A stretch of 64,000 nucleotides of DNA, from contig NC_056766.1 of NCBI RefSeq assembly GCF_018687715.1, forward strand, positions 17,471,001 to 17,535,000, given 5' to 3'. The translations under genes were made by a program, and so were the position numbers. This DNA comes from Carya illinoinensis (taxonomy: Eukaryota; Streptophyta; Magnoliopsida; Fagales; Juglandaceae). The notes under the pieces were generated by a model that was not told the origin of the DNA, made no database searches, and was given only the letters and a program-made list of their open reading frames with translations. Shown here piece by piece: positions 1 to 11,545 of the stretch (its first letter is position 1; the number at the start of each line of letters is the position of its first letter).

Positions 1-1900
1 GAGTATCTTTTCTCAAAGTTGTCCCTATAACATTTGAAATTAAAATTAAGTTGGTCAAATAAATATAACTAAATCTATTATAAGCAAAAATAAAGATTAA
101 ATTAAGAATGATTACTGCTTCTAGGGTGATCAACATACTCCTCCTCGTAGCTTTCGCAAAGTCTACAACCTCCAGAATCTAAATTGGCTTCGTTTTTATC
201 CAATCCTGAGCTCAAATCAAAGTCTTTATATTGCTAAAAGACAAGGAACTCCGAAATAGAATCAATATGTGTCCCCAGTGCTAAATGCGGACTCTTAAAC
301 TACAATAAAAATAGGGATGACCAAAATACTGTGGACTATCTCTCTAAGGATGGGATACTTGATGGGTTTACCTTCCAGCAAGCTAAGATATCAAATTCCT
401 CCACATATAGGTGTAATCCTACTGACAAGTGTCTTTCCAAGTCAAATTGGCTGTCTAAATTCTTCCAAAACTCGTGGGTATCACCAAATCTCATACCTTA
501 CTTATGCTTTTTCAGCCTATCAGTTTTGAGAGGAGGCGATAGGGTGGATGGTGGAACGTCTATATTAGTCCACTCCAAATGCGGCGAGCTCATCATACAA
601 CTTATTCAGAGTGTCCTTAACCCTTAAACAAGTTGACCCGTCCATCCCTTCCTTCTAGTGTTTTTCAACCCATACATCATTTCATCTATTTTGTACCATG
701 GGTCAATAACAATAGCAACAAAATCGACAGACAGAAAGTTCGCTCAACGTTCGTGCCCCAAATTGCTCAAGTAAAGTTCAAGCAAAGAGTTTGCTTGGCA
801 CTCGTTTGACATGTCACTTGAGCAAACATAAGACAGAGAGGTCACTCGAGACTTGTTCAACATCTCGCTCAAATGAATAACGTGATAATTGAAGAATTAG
901 TACTTTTGCCTTGTAATTATATTAATAGTAAGACTGTTCTAAGCATTGTAAGTTGGCCCTATAATGTACTTTGACATTCCTCAAGAGAATAAAATCCTCT
1001 ACAACTCCAAAAATGTAGGCACATTACTAAATCACAAATTTTTATATCGTATGATTGATTTCTTGTTTTACTTTATTTTCTTGCTATAATTTTTCTCTAC
1101 AAAACTAAGATCTCTAATCTCTCGGGCACCTTGGCATCATCACATCAAAAGTCTTAACACTGCTTGAGCTTAGTCGATATTGAGCAAACCAAACAAGATT
1201 AGTTGGCTACTCAGGAGAGCCAACCTCTAATTAAACATGTTGATATTTTTTTAATAATAGTATAATTTCTTTTTACCGTTGCTTTCCTTCACATAAATGG
1301 TAGTATTCAAATGCCAAAGACAGAGATCTTCAACGTTGTTTTTAACAGGCAAGAAAAGTTATTGTTTGTTGGCTTTGAAGGGTTATTAGAAAATGGTTGG
1401 TTTAATTGTTTTTCTCGTTTAAATCCAGGATCGGTTTTTTGTTCAATAGGTTATATATATGTTTGTTTATTTGGTTATTCCTATTGTACAAGTGAGAAAA
1501 AATATACTTTGGGAAAGTGAGATAAGAAAAATAAGCTTAGTGAGTTTATATTTTTTAGAGTATTTCCAGATAAAAGAAAAGAGTTCATTTGGTAGAGCTC
1601 AAACCTCCACTACTTGTACAGAGTTGGTTTGGGTTATTCGACGATTAGTTGTGCTATTATATCCTAGAAGAGTCAAGTCAAGAAGATTAGTTCTGCTACA
1701 CTGGTTAATTTGAGACTTTGTATATTGCAAAGAGCTTGAATCTTTTTAAAGAGAGTAAGATTTCTATGCCTCAGTCCAAACTAATTTTGTTTAAATATTA
1801 ATTCTATTGCAATTTTTATTTTATTATTATGTATTTCACTAACATAACCAAAAGCTGGTTGAGGCATGCGCGTGGCTTCAATAAGGAATACTACTTGGGT
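1..1900. other. Unassigned AT-rich DNA
   Basis: No gene is recognised here. Short open frames at 317-627 and 1311-1713 have no domain or composition that looks coding. Around 731-880 the words GCTCAA and CTTGAG recur. That texture resembles the CTCGAG-type modules in the LTR at 61,090-61,345, so this may be an old LTR fragment, but I could not align the two. The rest holds nothing I can support. Confidence 0.4.
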
Positions 1901-1938
1901 CTTCGAAAATCTAAAAGATCTGGTTGTCATGAGTCTAA

Positions 1939-2107
1939 GGATTTGGGCAACTTATTGTAGCTCTCCCCACAGCTAGTTCCCTTCGGATGAGCAAGCTGTT
2001 ATAAACTTGATCTCTATTGCATAGGGCATTGATGGTATAGGTGAATATTCTAACTCCATCGTAGCCCTATCTTTGCCTTGGAGAGCTATGATAAGTTGCC
2101 CAAATCC
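1939..2107. repeat. Inverted repeat, 28-bp arms, about 113-bp loop
   Basis: The arm at 1939-1966 and the arm at 2080-2107 are reverse complements with 26 of 28 positions matching by eye (core GGGCAACTTAT / ATAAGTTGCCC). A direct repeat of the word CCATCGTAGCCCTATCTT occurs at about 2056-2073 and again at about 2150-2167. The structure could be a foldback element, a MITE remnant or a hairpin-forming locus. No flanking duplication was found. Confidence 0.6.
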
Positions 2108-2214
2108 GACGTACAGCTCGACGCTGATGGTCTAGGTGATTCTTACTACTCCATCGTAGCCCTATCTTGGATGTGCATGTCACTATCAGGGGTGTAGCTA
2201 GTCCCGTTCGATCC

Positions 2215-2535
2215 CCTTTTTTGATATATTATATAATCTATATTATAGTATATAATCATATAATAATAATATATTGTAACATATTATAATATATATTATA
2301 ATTATATTATAAATTATAGTGATATATTATAGTATATTATAATATATAATGATATAATATTAGTATAACTACTAATACAATAGACTATAGTGATAATATA
2401 TAGTTATTAGTATAAGGTTTTAAAATTTAATATTATATTAATTAATAATTTATCATATAATACAAAATTATATATAAAAATGATATATAATATAAAAAAT
2501 ATTTTATACAATATAAAAAATTAATATATATATAC
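2215..2535. repeat. AT-rich low-complexity tract
   Basis: Nearly pure A/T with repeated TATA, ATAAT and TATATT words. No coding potential. It lies between the inverted repeat and the unassigned DNA that follows. Confidence 0.85.
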
Positions 2536-3690
2536 ACACATGAACCGGTTTAGTCTAGTATTAGAAGAAGAAAAAAAAATTAAAACTAGATCGATTTTGA
2601 CCGATTTTAAAAAAATAAAATTGATACCAAATTGGACTGAACCCGATACCCGATCAAATCCACCGATTCAGTCCGGTGCTATCCCTCTTTTCCCCCTAAT
2701 CACTGTCTACAACAAGCAGGACCTGATGTTGAGAGGCCCAAGTTGATGCAAGCAAACGTCTGAGCAGCTCCCCTTCAAAACTGGCCTATACGTCGATGGA
2801 TGCAGCCTTGGCACAAGCAAGTCGTCCTCTGATATTTCTATGTGGACATTTCTTGTAGCTTTCCACTACTAAAAAAGATTCTTGTATATATGGCCTCTTT
2901 CCCTCTCATATCTTATGTGCTGATCTGGTGCCTTGCCAGGAAATGGACGCGAGAAAAGTCTTTGGTGCCTTTCCAACCCCAAATCTAAATTTCTTTACCT
3001 TAAAATCAAATCCAACGTGAACAACAAAATGAAGAACAAATCTGAAATCTTTATGATCATAAGATCATCACTGACTAAAAACATTGACTATATGTTTAAA
3101 ATTCTGATCAGACTTAGGGAATATATATACTTTTTAGTACTAATTGAACACTTTAAAATTTTTTTGAGTTCAATCATAAGAATCCTTTTAATTTATAATT
3201 CCACCCACAAAAAAATAAAAATAAAAATTGTTAATTATGAGAGCCTTTATACACATGAGTAGTTTTCTTAATTTATTAAAATATAATAATATTCTAATAA
3301 TTTTATAACTTTCTCATATTTTATAAATAAAATTGTGAATTTGAAAAATATATAAAAAGGGAGGGAAAATAAAAGAAATAAGTAAATAGATATATATAGA
3401 GATTGAAAAAAAAATTAGATATATATAGAGCAATGCATTTTGCATTTACTTCACATAATTTGTTGGAGACCTTATTTTGACGTCTTATTAGCCATAAATA
3501 CCATTACAATTGTAAGTTAGATGAATAGTTAGATGAATGATTGTCTTATGGAAAATGCTTGGGTGACCGAGAGGTGGTTCTGAGACATTTTCCCGTCATT
3601 TTTATTTATTTATTTAGTGATTAAGAAAGTATTTTTTTTTAATAATGTTGATAATTTTTTTTTAATGTTTAAGGATATAGAAAATGCATG
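2536..3690. other. Unassigned DNA with possible MITE-like block
   Basis: At 2540-2690 a block rich in CCGAT, ACCGGTTT and CCCGAT words resembles short non-autonomous DNA elements common in dicots, but I could not define termini. CACTACTAAAAAA at about 2864 resembles a CACTA-type end without a partner. The rest is A/T-rich and shows no gene. The open frame at 2933-3262 is compositionally random (K, I, N rich). Confidence 0.35.
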
Positions 3691-4490
3691 AAATAAATTT
3701 TTAAATAAAAATGCCAAATACATTGCAATGATTTGTTTTCATTGCAAATCTACAGTTGCAACAATTTCACTTCGTTGCAAATATACAGTAGCAACAATTT
3801 CAATTCGTTGCAATGTAATACATTTGCAATTTCAAATATCCATTTCCAATGAACTGATTCGTTGTGGAAGTGAATTTGCAACGAATGCACATAGTTGCAA
3901 ATGTAGTTCATCAACAAAATGTATTATATGATCTATTATATCATTAATATGTCCAAATAACATATCATATTCAAACATGCATGTAGTGCACAAGATCATG
4001 ATCGTGTTCTTACAATAATGCCATATTTATGTTCCATAATCACAACCTACAAGCACATCCATTTCATTAAAAAAGTAGCACAATAACCTTCAACAAGAAC
4101 TCCACATACACCATTTCATTATATTTCTATTATAATATAAAGTATGAAGAACATACAAAAATGTTAATATGCAATTGCCTTATATATATAGTCGAAAGAG
4201 CATTTGCGTACAAACGTACATATGTCTTAACATAAATTTCAAGACTAATTCTAACAATTATCACCTGATTAAACATATAATTGTTTTTTTTCTCCTATTT
4301 TTTTGGCATTAGACAAATTATCAAATATTTGAAGGCGAAATTTTGGACATGGCAGATAAAAAGTAACTCCATTCCACATATATATAAATGTAAAAGTATT
4401 AACTATTGATTAGGTTGATACCATGAGTCCAAAAAAACAATGACATGCAATATGCATGGACATATAGGCAACTCGGATTGAGTCAATGTC
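3691..4490. mobile_element. CACTA-like transposon remnant
   Basis: The stretch at 3728-3825 is nearly the same as 13,980-14,070, with repeated TTGCAA / CGTTGCAA units. The stretch 3924-4330 aligns with 15,610-16,040 in the larger element downstream, and the words GGCAACTCGGATTGA at about 4468 match about 16,155. It is a shortened relative of the CACTA-like element at 13,573-24,463. No complete terminal inverted repeat was found here, so it is a remnant or deletion derivative with no coding capacity. Confidence 0.6.
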
Positions 4491-5305
4491 AGACAAAAAT
4501 GAAAAAGATGTCGCGGAATATGAAAATATGAATGCCATTGTTGTGGGGCCAGGAGAGCTGCCCATTGCACACCGTCCCATCCAAGAGGCCAAGTCTTCAA
4601 TCTCTTGGTGGGTCGTCGATCTTCTTGTTCATATGGCTTAAATCTTACTTTCGCTTTCATGTCGTGTCAAATCTGGAAGAATACAAAGTTAGTGTGTTTT
4701 ATTCTTCAAATTTTCCAGGCATTTGCCTTTGTACTTGTCTTTTTAGAATGCGTTTAATAATCTGCACTCGAAACATTATTTTCACTCTTATCATGTTGCT
4801 GTGTTGAAGCAATGAGATAGATTAGAATATCATATGTGGAGTAAATTGTAATCATCTCCATTGTTTCTTATTTTACTGTCTTCCGACAGTTATTGCGGTT
4901 AGAGCTCAAATGCTTCAACCCACCCTAATTGTTGTGTTTGCTAGAAATTTCATGCCTTTCTATGCTCAAGTTTTGCGACAACAGAAGGATAAATGTAATC
5001 CTCTTTTATTGAACAAAGTAAATCAGGAACTTTTTGCAAGTTTTGTTATCGTAATAGACTACCCATTTTAGCCAATTGGTATACAAACAGAGCAGCTGGG
5101 TTCGAGTTTTCATTGGTTTTTGTTATTATTCTTTTGCCTTTTTCTAATGTTTCTCGTCGTCTTGAGTACAGTCTTGCTATTTGTGTAATATTGATAGAAT
5201 TTCTATTGTAGATATTCGTAAGTAGTGGAAGTTGTATGATTTATTCATTTATGCCCAAAAAAAATGCTCAATTTAAGCAAATGAATTGATCATGTCAATT
5301 TGCAG
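4491..5305 (+). other. Upstream region of the PUB5-like gene
   Basis: This lies between the CACTA remnant and the first coding exon of the PUB5-like gene. A TTTGCAG acceptor ends at 5305, so the exon carrying the start codon probably follows a 5' UTR intron, and the promoter and first untranslated exon should lie in this stretch. An 85-codon minus-strand frame (4403-4660) and a 91-codon plus-strand frame (4532-4807) overlap here. I recognise neither. No clear TATA box could be assigned. Confidence 0.35.
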
Positions 5306-5879
5306 ATTGAAAATACTCTATTATTGGATGGAGAACTATGATCCTGAAGGCGTTGAGCTCCGATATTATTGTACAATTAAGGTGAATAATCGTTTCTGGG
5401 TAATTGGGAATAAGTTTTATCATCAATCATAGAAATTACTCATTTAATATGCCTTCATATGCATTCATTCATTTACTTGACCCAAAGAAAGAACTTTTTC
5501 TCTGTTGTTTCATGAAATCTCAAGGTTTAACACAAGCTTATGAGATTAAAGTCTTTTAATTGTACAATAATAGCAGATTGGTTATGATTGTAATTGCTGG
5601 AGTTCCTCATGTTATGGAGTTTTTATCAAATAATAACAATGATAATGGGTGGTTTATACAGTATTGCTGAACCAAATCCATTGGTTTAAGCTTCTGGCTG
5701 TTATAAGTAATTTCGCAATCTATATTTATATATAATATTATGCCTACCCTACGCCAAATAACTCCTCCAAGTGTTTCACTCCCTAAATAGTGGTGGTATA
5801 GCTTGTATGACACAAGGTGTGATTAAGAGCATTTAGCTTGTATGATTAAGTGGTCATCGCCTGTAGTTATGAGTGTTTG

Positions 5880-7124
5880 ATGTTATCATGTAGAAGAAAC
5901 AAAAGTCCCTCTTTAAGTATTTCTTTTTTCTTCTCCTTTAAACGCATGGCTTGTTGTTTCTGGAGTGCTAAACATAACTCACTACCAGTGGATGAGGCGA
6001 TCACTCAATTGGGTATACCGTTAGTGTCAAAGTGTGGCTGCTGTATAGAGCCAAAAACAAAGACGCTAGATCACATCCTTTGTGAGGGGAAGGGTCCAAA
6101 AAAAGTTTGGGAGTGCTTTGCTTCGTGTTGTGCTATCCGATTACCACAGCAGCTGTCTTGGGATGGGATGATGACGTTTTGGTGTAGACGTGCTGTATAG
6201 AATTCACAGGCTGGTTGGGTTCGAGTAGTGTTACCCATTATTATTTCTTGGGCTCTTTGGAGGGCTCGATGTGTGTCTCGCATGAAAGGTGTGCATTTTG
6301 ATTGGAAGGTTGTTGTGAAAGTGGTGAAGGTGAATTTAAGGGATATTTCTAAGGGATTGAGAAGCGTTAAAAAGAAAGGAGTGAATGATTATTCAATTTT
6401 ACAGGAACTTAATTGCCCAATCATTCCGGTTTGTGAACGTGGTCCAAAAATTATTAAATGGAATCCGTCGGTGGTGGATGGTATGAAGCTTAATGTGGAT
6501 GGGGGATCGGGTGGAAATCTAGAAAGGTCCGGTGGTGGGGGGATCATTCGGGATGATGGGGGAAAGGTGGTAGCGGGGTTTGCTCATTTTTATGGGCATG
6601 TGACGAATAACATTGCAGAATGTCAGGCTCTTCTTGATGGGCTTCGGCTGTGTCTTCCCTTGGAATGAGAGATTTCTTGGTGGAATCTGACTCTAGTGTG
6701 GTGATGGGTTGGCTAACTTCCGGGGTTTGTAAATATTGGTTTATTTGGAATTTTTGGGACGAGTGTTCGGATGCTCAATATTTGATTTCAACATATTTTT
6801 AGAGAGACCAACATGGCGGCTAATTTTTTAGCTAAAGAATGGGTGATGGATAGAGATTTTGATTTCGTTGGTGAGGGCTTGGTGCGAGGTAGGCTTTGGG
6901 GGATTGTGTGGCTTGATTCTTTGGGAATTCCTTAGATACGGTATTGATGGGAATTGGTTTATTTGTAAAGATTTTTAGGTATTGTTTTTGGGGTTTTTGC
7001 CTTAAGGGTTTCGTGTTTTGTTTCCAAAGTATTCCTCCACCATAAGTGAGGCTTATTAATAATATTGGGAATAGGTCACTCATGAACAGGTGACCCGCGT
7101 CTCTTCTTAAAAAAGAAAAAAAAA
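5880..7124 (+). mobile_element. 5'-truncated L1-type LINE in PUB5-like intron 1
   Basis: This is the 3' end of a non-LTR retrotransposon. A zinc-binding RVT segment lies at about 5940-6200 (NSLPVDEAI, SKCGCC, DHILCEG). An RNase H domain follows at about 6470-6670 (LNVDGGSGGN with the first catalytic Asp, then NNIAECQALLDGL with the Glu) and continues in a shifted frame (VESDSS). It ends in an A-rich tail at about 7107-7124. Stops and frame changes separate the pieces, for example TAG at about 6198, so it is dead. The 5' boundary is approximate and no flanking duplication was found. It has the orientation of the host gene. The related LINE at 56,839-57,527 has a very similar RNase H. Confidence 0.8.
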
Positions 7125-9941
7125 AGCTCATACACAAATGTTGCAGTTTTCTTTAATGACATTTTTCCAAACCTCATGGACAACTCTGGGATAGAGTGTA
7201 CTGGTCTTGATGTTATTCCCTATCAGGACATAGATAATTGATTCTAGGTTGACAACCATTCTAGAATGTACAGAAGTGTTGGCTAACTATATTCTAAACC
7301 ATACGGTGATCCCCAGAGGGATAAGGCTTTATCGTTTTGTTAATGTATTTTTTTAACTTTGCTTATTCCAAATTTCCCTGTTCTGCTACAACTTTCCGAG
7401 TAAATTACAATTGGATGCAGGTTCATCGTTTAATGTGTTTAGAACTCAAGAAATTCATTGACAGAATCTTGGAAATATTACCAGCCATTGAGTCTGCCCC
7501 GCCACGATGCACATCGGGAATACAGGCACTGTGCACATTAAAAATTGCAATGGATAAAGCAAAATTACTTATACAGCACTGCTCAGAGTCTAGTAAACTC
7601 TACCTGGTACATATTCCAAAAACATGTCTCATCCTCTTCTAATAAGAATGAAGATTGCATTTTTTGGTTACTGATGATTGCCTCAGGATAGTGTTCGTTA
7701 TTTTATAAAATCTGTTAAAACCAACCTAAATGTATGGTAACATTATTAGAGCTTTAAACCATATAGAAATTATTTTAACTCTTGTTTATTGCTCAATGAA
7801 CATGTGATTATTAATGCCACAAACTATTATAGATGAGTTAACACCTTTCCAAGTTGTAAACTACATTTTAAAGGCATGCATTGCGTTCAGTCCTATTAAT
7901 ATTTGTATGTATGATCTCAAGGCTTTTATTTGCATCTTTCTTCACTATTAAATTGTTAATATTTTCAGGCAATTACAACAGAGAGGATAGTTTCCAAATG
8001 TGAGAGAATACGAAAACCTTGGGTAGTATCTTTGAGTCAAATTCAAAATATGGTCCCATTCCTGTTGGCTGGAAAGGTTTGAAATACTTCAAGCCCTTAT
8101 TATATATATTTAGGAAATGGTGAATAATCCGAGATGTTCAAATTCATTTTGTTCTAGATTTCCATGCATGGCTTTGTAGGTTGTATACCCTTCGGTGCCT
8201 CAGTAGTAGTCCCCTTCCCAATCAACTTTTCCTACTAAACGGTGTTGAATGGAGTAGAGAATTAAAAGAGTTTGCACACCTCTGATGGTTCTACCTCATA
8301 ATGCTGGCTCCACATGCTCATGTAGTATGAAACATAATTAACTGTGACTGTTGTTTTAAAGGATCCTTACTTGTTTCACAGACTTCCAAAATGGACTCTA
8401 CTGAAGAGTCTCAGTTTCCTTTTGTCTTCTTCTTCATCCCTTTTATTTTTTATTTTTTCTATCTTGCTTTAAGTTTGGAAATTCTAATTTGAAAAATTGT
8501 TAGCTGTACTTTTTGACGACCTTATATTGTATATTCTGTCTTAAGTACTCCAAGTCACTACATTATGTCTGGTCAGTGCACCTTTTAATCCCTCAACTAA
8601 ATATTCAAATTGAACATTCTCTGTAGATATCTGGAATTGCCCGTGATCTTAGGCACACAAAGTTTCCCCTTACACCTACTGAAGAAGAGGCTGGGAAGGT
8701 TATATTAGGACTACTTCGACAAGCAATTCTTGTGTCCAATTCTGTAAATGATTTAGAACTCGAGGCTGTTCAACTTGCAGCTTCGGCACTAAAAATTACA
8801 TTCCCTTCTGCAATTTTGATAGAGAAAAGATCTATTAAGCGTTTGCTTGATAAAGCCACTGACACAGACCCTAAGAAACAAATCTTGAAGTGGTTGTTCT
8901 ATCTTTTGAGGAAATATGGAGAAATAATTGGATGAAACCAGGATGATGACAGCCATATGCAGCGTGATGAGACTCGAGCCAATGACTTTGGTACATCCGA
9001 ACCTCCCAAGGAGTTCAAATGTCCCATCTTTATGCAGGTGATGCATGATCCAATGATTATTGCTTCTGGGATGACGTTTGAACAATTTTGGATAGAGCAA
9101 TGGTTTAATGAGGGTAACCAGACATGCCCTATAAGTCATATGAAGCTTGACAACTTGTTCATGGCTCCAAACTCTATTATGAAAGAACTCATTGATGCTT
9201 GGTCTTCCCAGCAGGGGATTACTATTCCTGACCCATATTTAGAACCAAACATTTCCTCTCTCTTCTCCCGGGATTCTTCATTTTCTAGTTCCATTGCCAG
9301 CTTTCCTAGTTCTGTGAATAAGAACCTTCATCTTAGGGCTGTGTCCATACGCTCTTCTAGGACTGATGATGTTTCAGAAATTTTAGATGACTTTAATGAA
9401 AGCAGATTAAGTTGTAGGCATGGACAGAAGAATGCAGTTTCTGAAAAACTTAACCACTCTACAGAGACTTATGGAAACATGTTGGCTTCTCTTTCCAGAC
9501 TTGCTGCACTTTCATGGGGATCACAGTGCAAGACAGTTAGAGATGTGAACAAAACACTTCAGGAAAATAACCACGCATGTCATACTCAATTTCCAATAGT
9601 TGTGTCGAACCTTTGATTAATTTTTTGAAGGATGCACATGAATTAACTAATGTAAAAGAACAGAGAGATGGAGCAGAGGTGCTGTTGGCTATTTTGAGAA
9701 ATAACAGGTGATAATTCTTTTGCATGGATAGTTTTTTTCTTCTTTTCTGCAGATTATAGCTTTAATTATGAGCCTGTATGGTTTCAAGGCATGAGGCTTT
9801 CCAGTTTTTCTTGAAATGAGAAAAATTGAAACAGAGTAGCATAGGATTGAAGATTATAAGGCATGCTACAAAAGTATGGTTTCGCATCAACCAAAAGAGC
9901 CATAATGATTAGATCAAAATAATATAACCTACTCTAGAAAA

Positions 9942-9962
9942 AAAAAATATATATATATATAT
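9942..9962. repeat. (TA)n microsatellite in PUB5-like intron 4
   Basis: A short A-tract runs into about eight TA units. The duplicated copy at about 55,730-55,752 has a longer TA run at the same place. Confidence 0.8.
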
Positions 9963-10989
9963 CATTTTTTGGGGGCTTAAACTTTTAGGTAGGTAATTGT
10001 GAACTTATATGAAAGATATTCCATGGATTTCCCAAACAGTTGTAGAAAGTACTAAATAGTAAATGAATTGCTAGTATATACAGGCAAAACATTTTTCATC
10101 CTCTTAACAATATTTCTGCTCCCACCCTTTGGTGGCGGTTGCTGTGAGCATGAACCTATTTGTTCTTCTTTCTATTGTTTAGTATATTTTGGTGCATGAG
10201 AAATTACTAGATCCTATGCTGATCAACTTTCTGTTATTTCATGCAGCAGTGAAATGCTACTGTTTGATAAAGATGGGATTTACATGTTGGCATTGTATAT
10301 TGAAACTGAAATCACTGGAGAAGTCCTTAGTATCATAGAGGTTTTGTCTTCCCAACCTGAATACAAGTCTATGATAGTGGCATCTGGTGTTCTTCCTTCC
10401 ATTCTTAAAGTCCTCAATACCAAGACTCGGGACTTTCATAGTATTGCAATGAAGATACTGTGTAATTTGTCCTACAATTGTGATATTGGATACCATATGG
10501 TGTATTTGGACTGCATTCCAAAGCTGATTCAGTTATTGGGTGATCCAGATCTAGCACGGTTTTGCATTGAGATCATTAGGAACCTATGCAGTATAGAGGA
10601 GGTTAGGATTGTAGTAGCTGAAACCAGCTCATGCATCACTAACATTTCCCAAATACTCGAAACTGGGACAAAGAAGGAACAAGAACATGCTGCAGGTGTT
10701 CTTCTTTTTGTATGTCGTGAGCATGCTGATTTCTGTCAACTGGTCATGAGAGACACCATCTTACAATCTTTAGTTGATCTGTCTCTCAATTGGAATTCCA
10801 GAGGTCAAATAATTGCCTCTGAATTGCTCCTCCTCTTGGAACATGTCAAAGATGATCCTGCAGAGTGTTCAATTCCTGAAACTGATCTGGCCCTGCTCGA
10901 CATCTCAACCTCCTCCAGTAGCCAGTATGAAGATAAGAAACCGCCTTTCAGGGCACTTCGGTTCTTCGGAAAGATTTTATCACTATATT

Positions 10990-11545
10990 TGTAACGCCCT
11001 GTACCCGGAAAGGTTAAAAAAGTTAGCCCCTGTTACTGTAAGGTCCTTGATAGAACCTAATGCAACCCAACACAAGAACGCACACAGGAAGCAACTACAA
11101 TCATCCACAGAAAGTAAAACACTCAATAATGTATGAACAAGATTCCATTGCTAATCTTGCAGAGAATCTTCGAGGGATCTTCAACCTCCATCCTGCCAAA
11201 ATGTTGAAGAACCATGCATGGTCACTTATGCTTATATATATTCACAGAAGTGAAGTAAGAAATATCAAACACACTGTTTTAATTCCAAAACACAAACTAC
11301 GAACAATTAAACGCAACCACATGAATTACAACTGATTGCAAAACACGTTGTTTCATTAATTATCTCCATCAAAATGCAACAACTTAAAACACTAAATGGC
11401 TTCCTTCTTTTCTTCAAAACTCACTATTTCACTTACTCTTTCATATAGTTAATTCCTTTATCCTCTCTTCCACAACACTTAGTATCAGCTACATTCTTCT
11501 TCCTCATCTCTTCACCTCTTCAAGCCTTTCCCAAGGCACCAATGA
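10990..11545 (-). mobile_element. LTR fragment fused to the PUB5-like last exon
   Basis: The sequence starts TGTAACGCCC-GTACCCGG, a typical Ty3/gypsy LTR terminus, directly after coding sequence of the last PUB5-like exon. The same junction and about 555 bp of the same sequence recur at 56,784-58,060, where the element continues into a minus-strand integrase. This supports an LTR retrotransposon in minus orientation. In this copy the homology ends near 11,545. The insertion therefore predates duplication of the segment. Confidence 0.65.

Larger units (their letters stand above)
5306..10994 (+). pseudogene. PUB5: PUB5-like U-box/ARM E3 ubiquitin ligase, decayed
   Basis: Plant PUB proteins transfer ubiquitin from an E2 to substrates bound by ARM repeats. 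Exons I infer: 5306-5381 (ATG 5328, 18 codons ending IK), 7421-7606, 7969-8076, 8627-9707 and 10247-10994, all with GT-AG introns and compatible phases. Together they give about 725 codons, near the family size. Exons 2-4 encode the U-box N-terminal domain (VHRLMCLELKKF, GIQALCTLKIAMDKAK). The U-box lies at about residues 240-312 (EFKCPIF, TFEQFWIEQWF, TCPISHMKL). Exon 5 encodes ARM repeats. Lesions: in-frame TGA at 8933-8935 just before the U-box; a one-base frameshift near 9578 ahead of the SCVEPLINFLKDAHEL segment; a LINE in intron 1; and a C-terminus cut by an LTR starting at 10990, which supplies the TAA at 10992. Family assignment is strong. Non-functionality is inferred from the combined lesions. 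Confidence 0.85.

Noticed and set aside
4403..4807. Overlapping 85- and 91-codon frames upstream of the PUB5-like gene
   Set aside because: They lie on opposite strands over the same bases with no recognised domain; kept only as part of the upstream region.
8933..8935. Selenocysteine or programmed readthrough at the in-frame TGA of the PUB5-like gene
   Set aside because: Land plants lack the selenocysteine machinery, and a nearby frameshift and LTR truncation point to ordinary decay.
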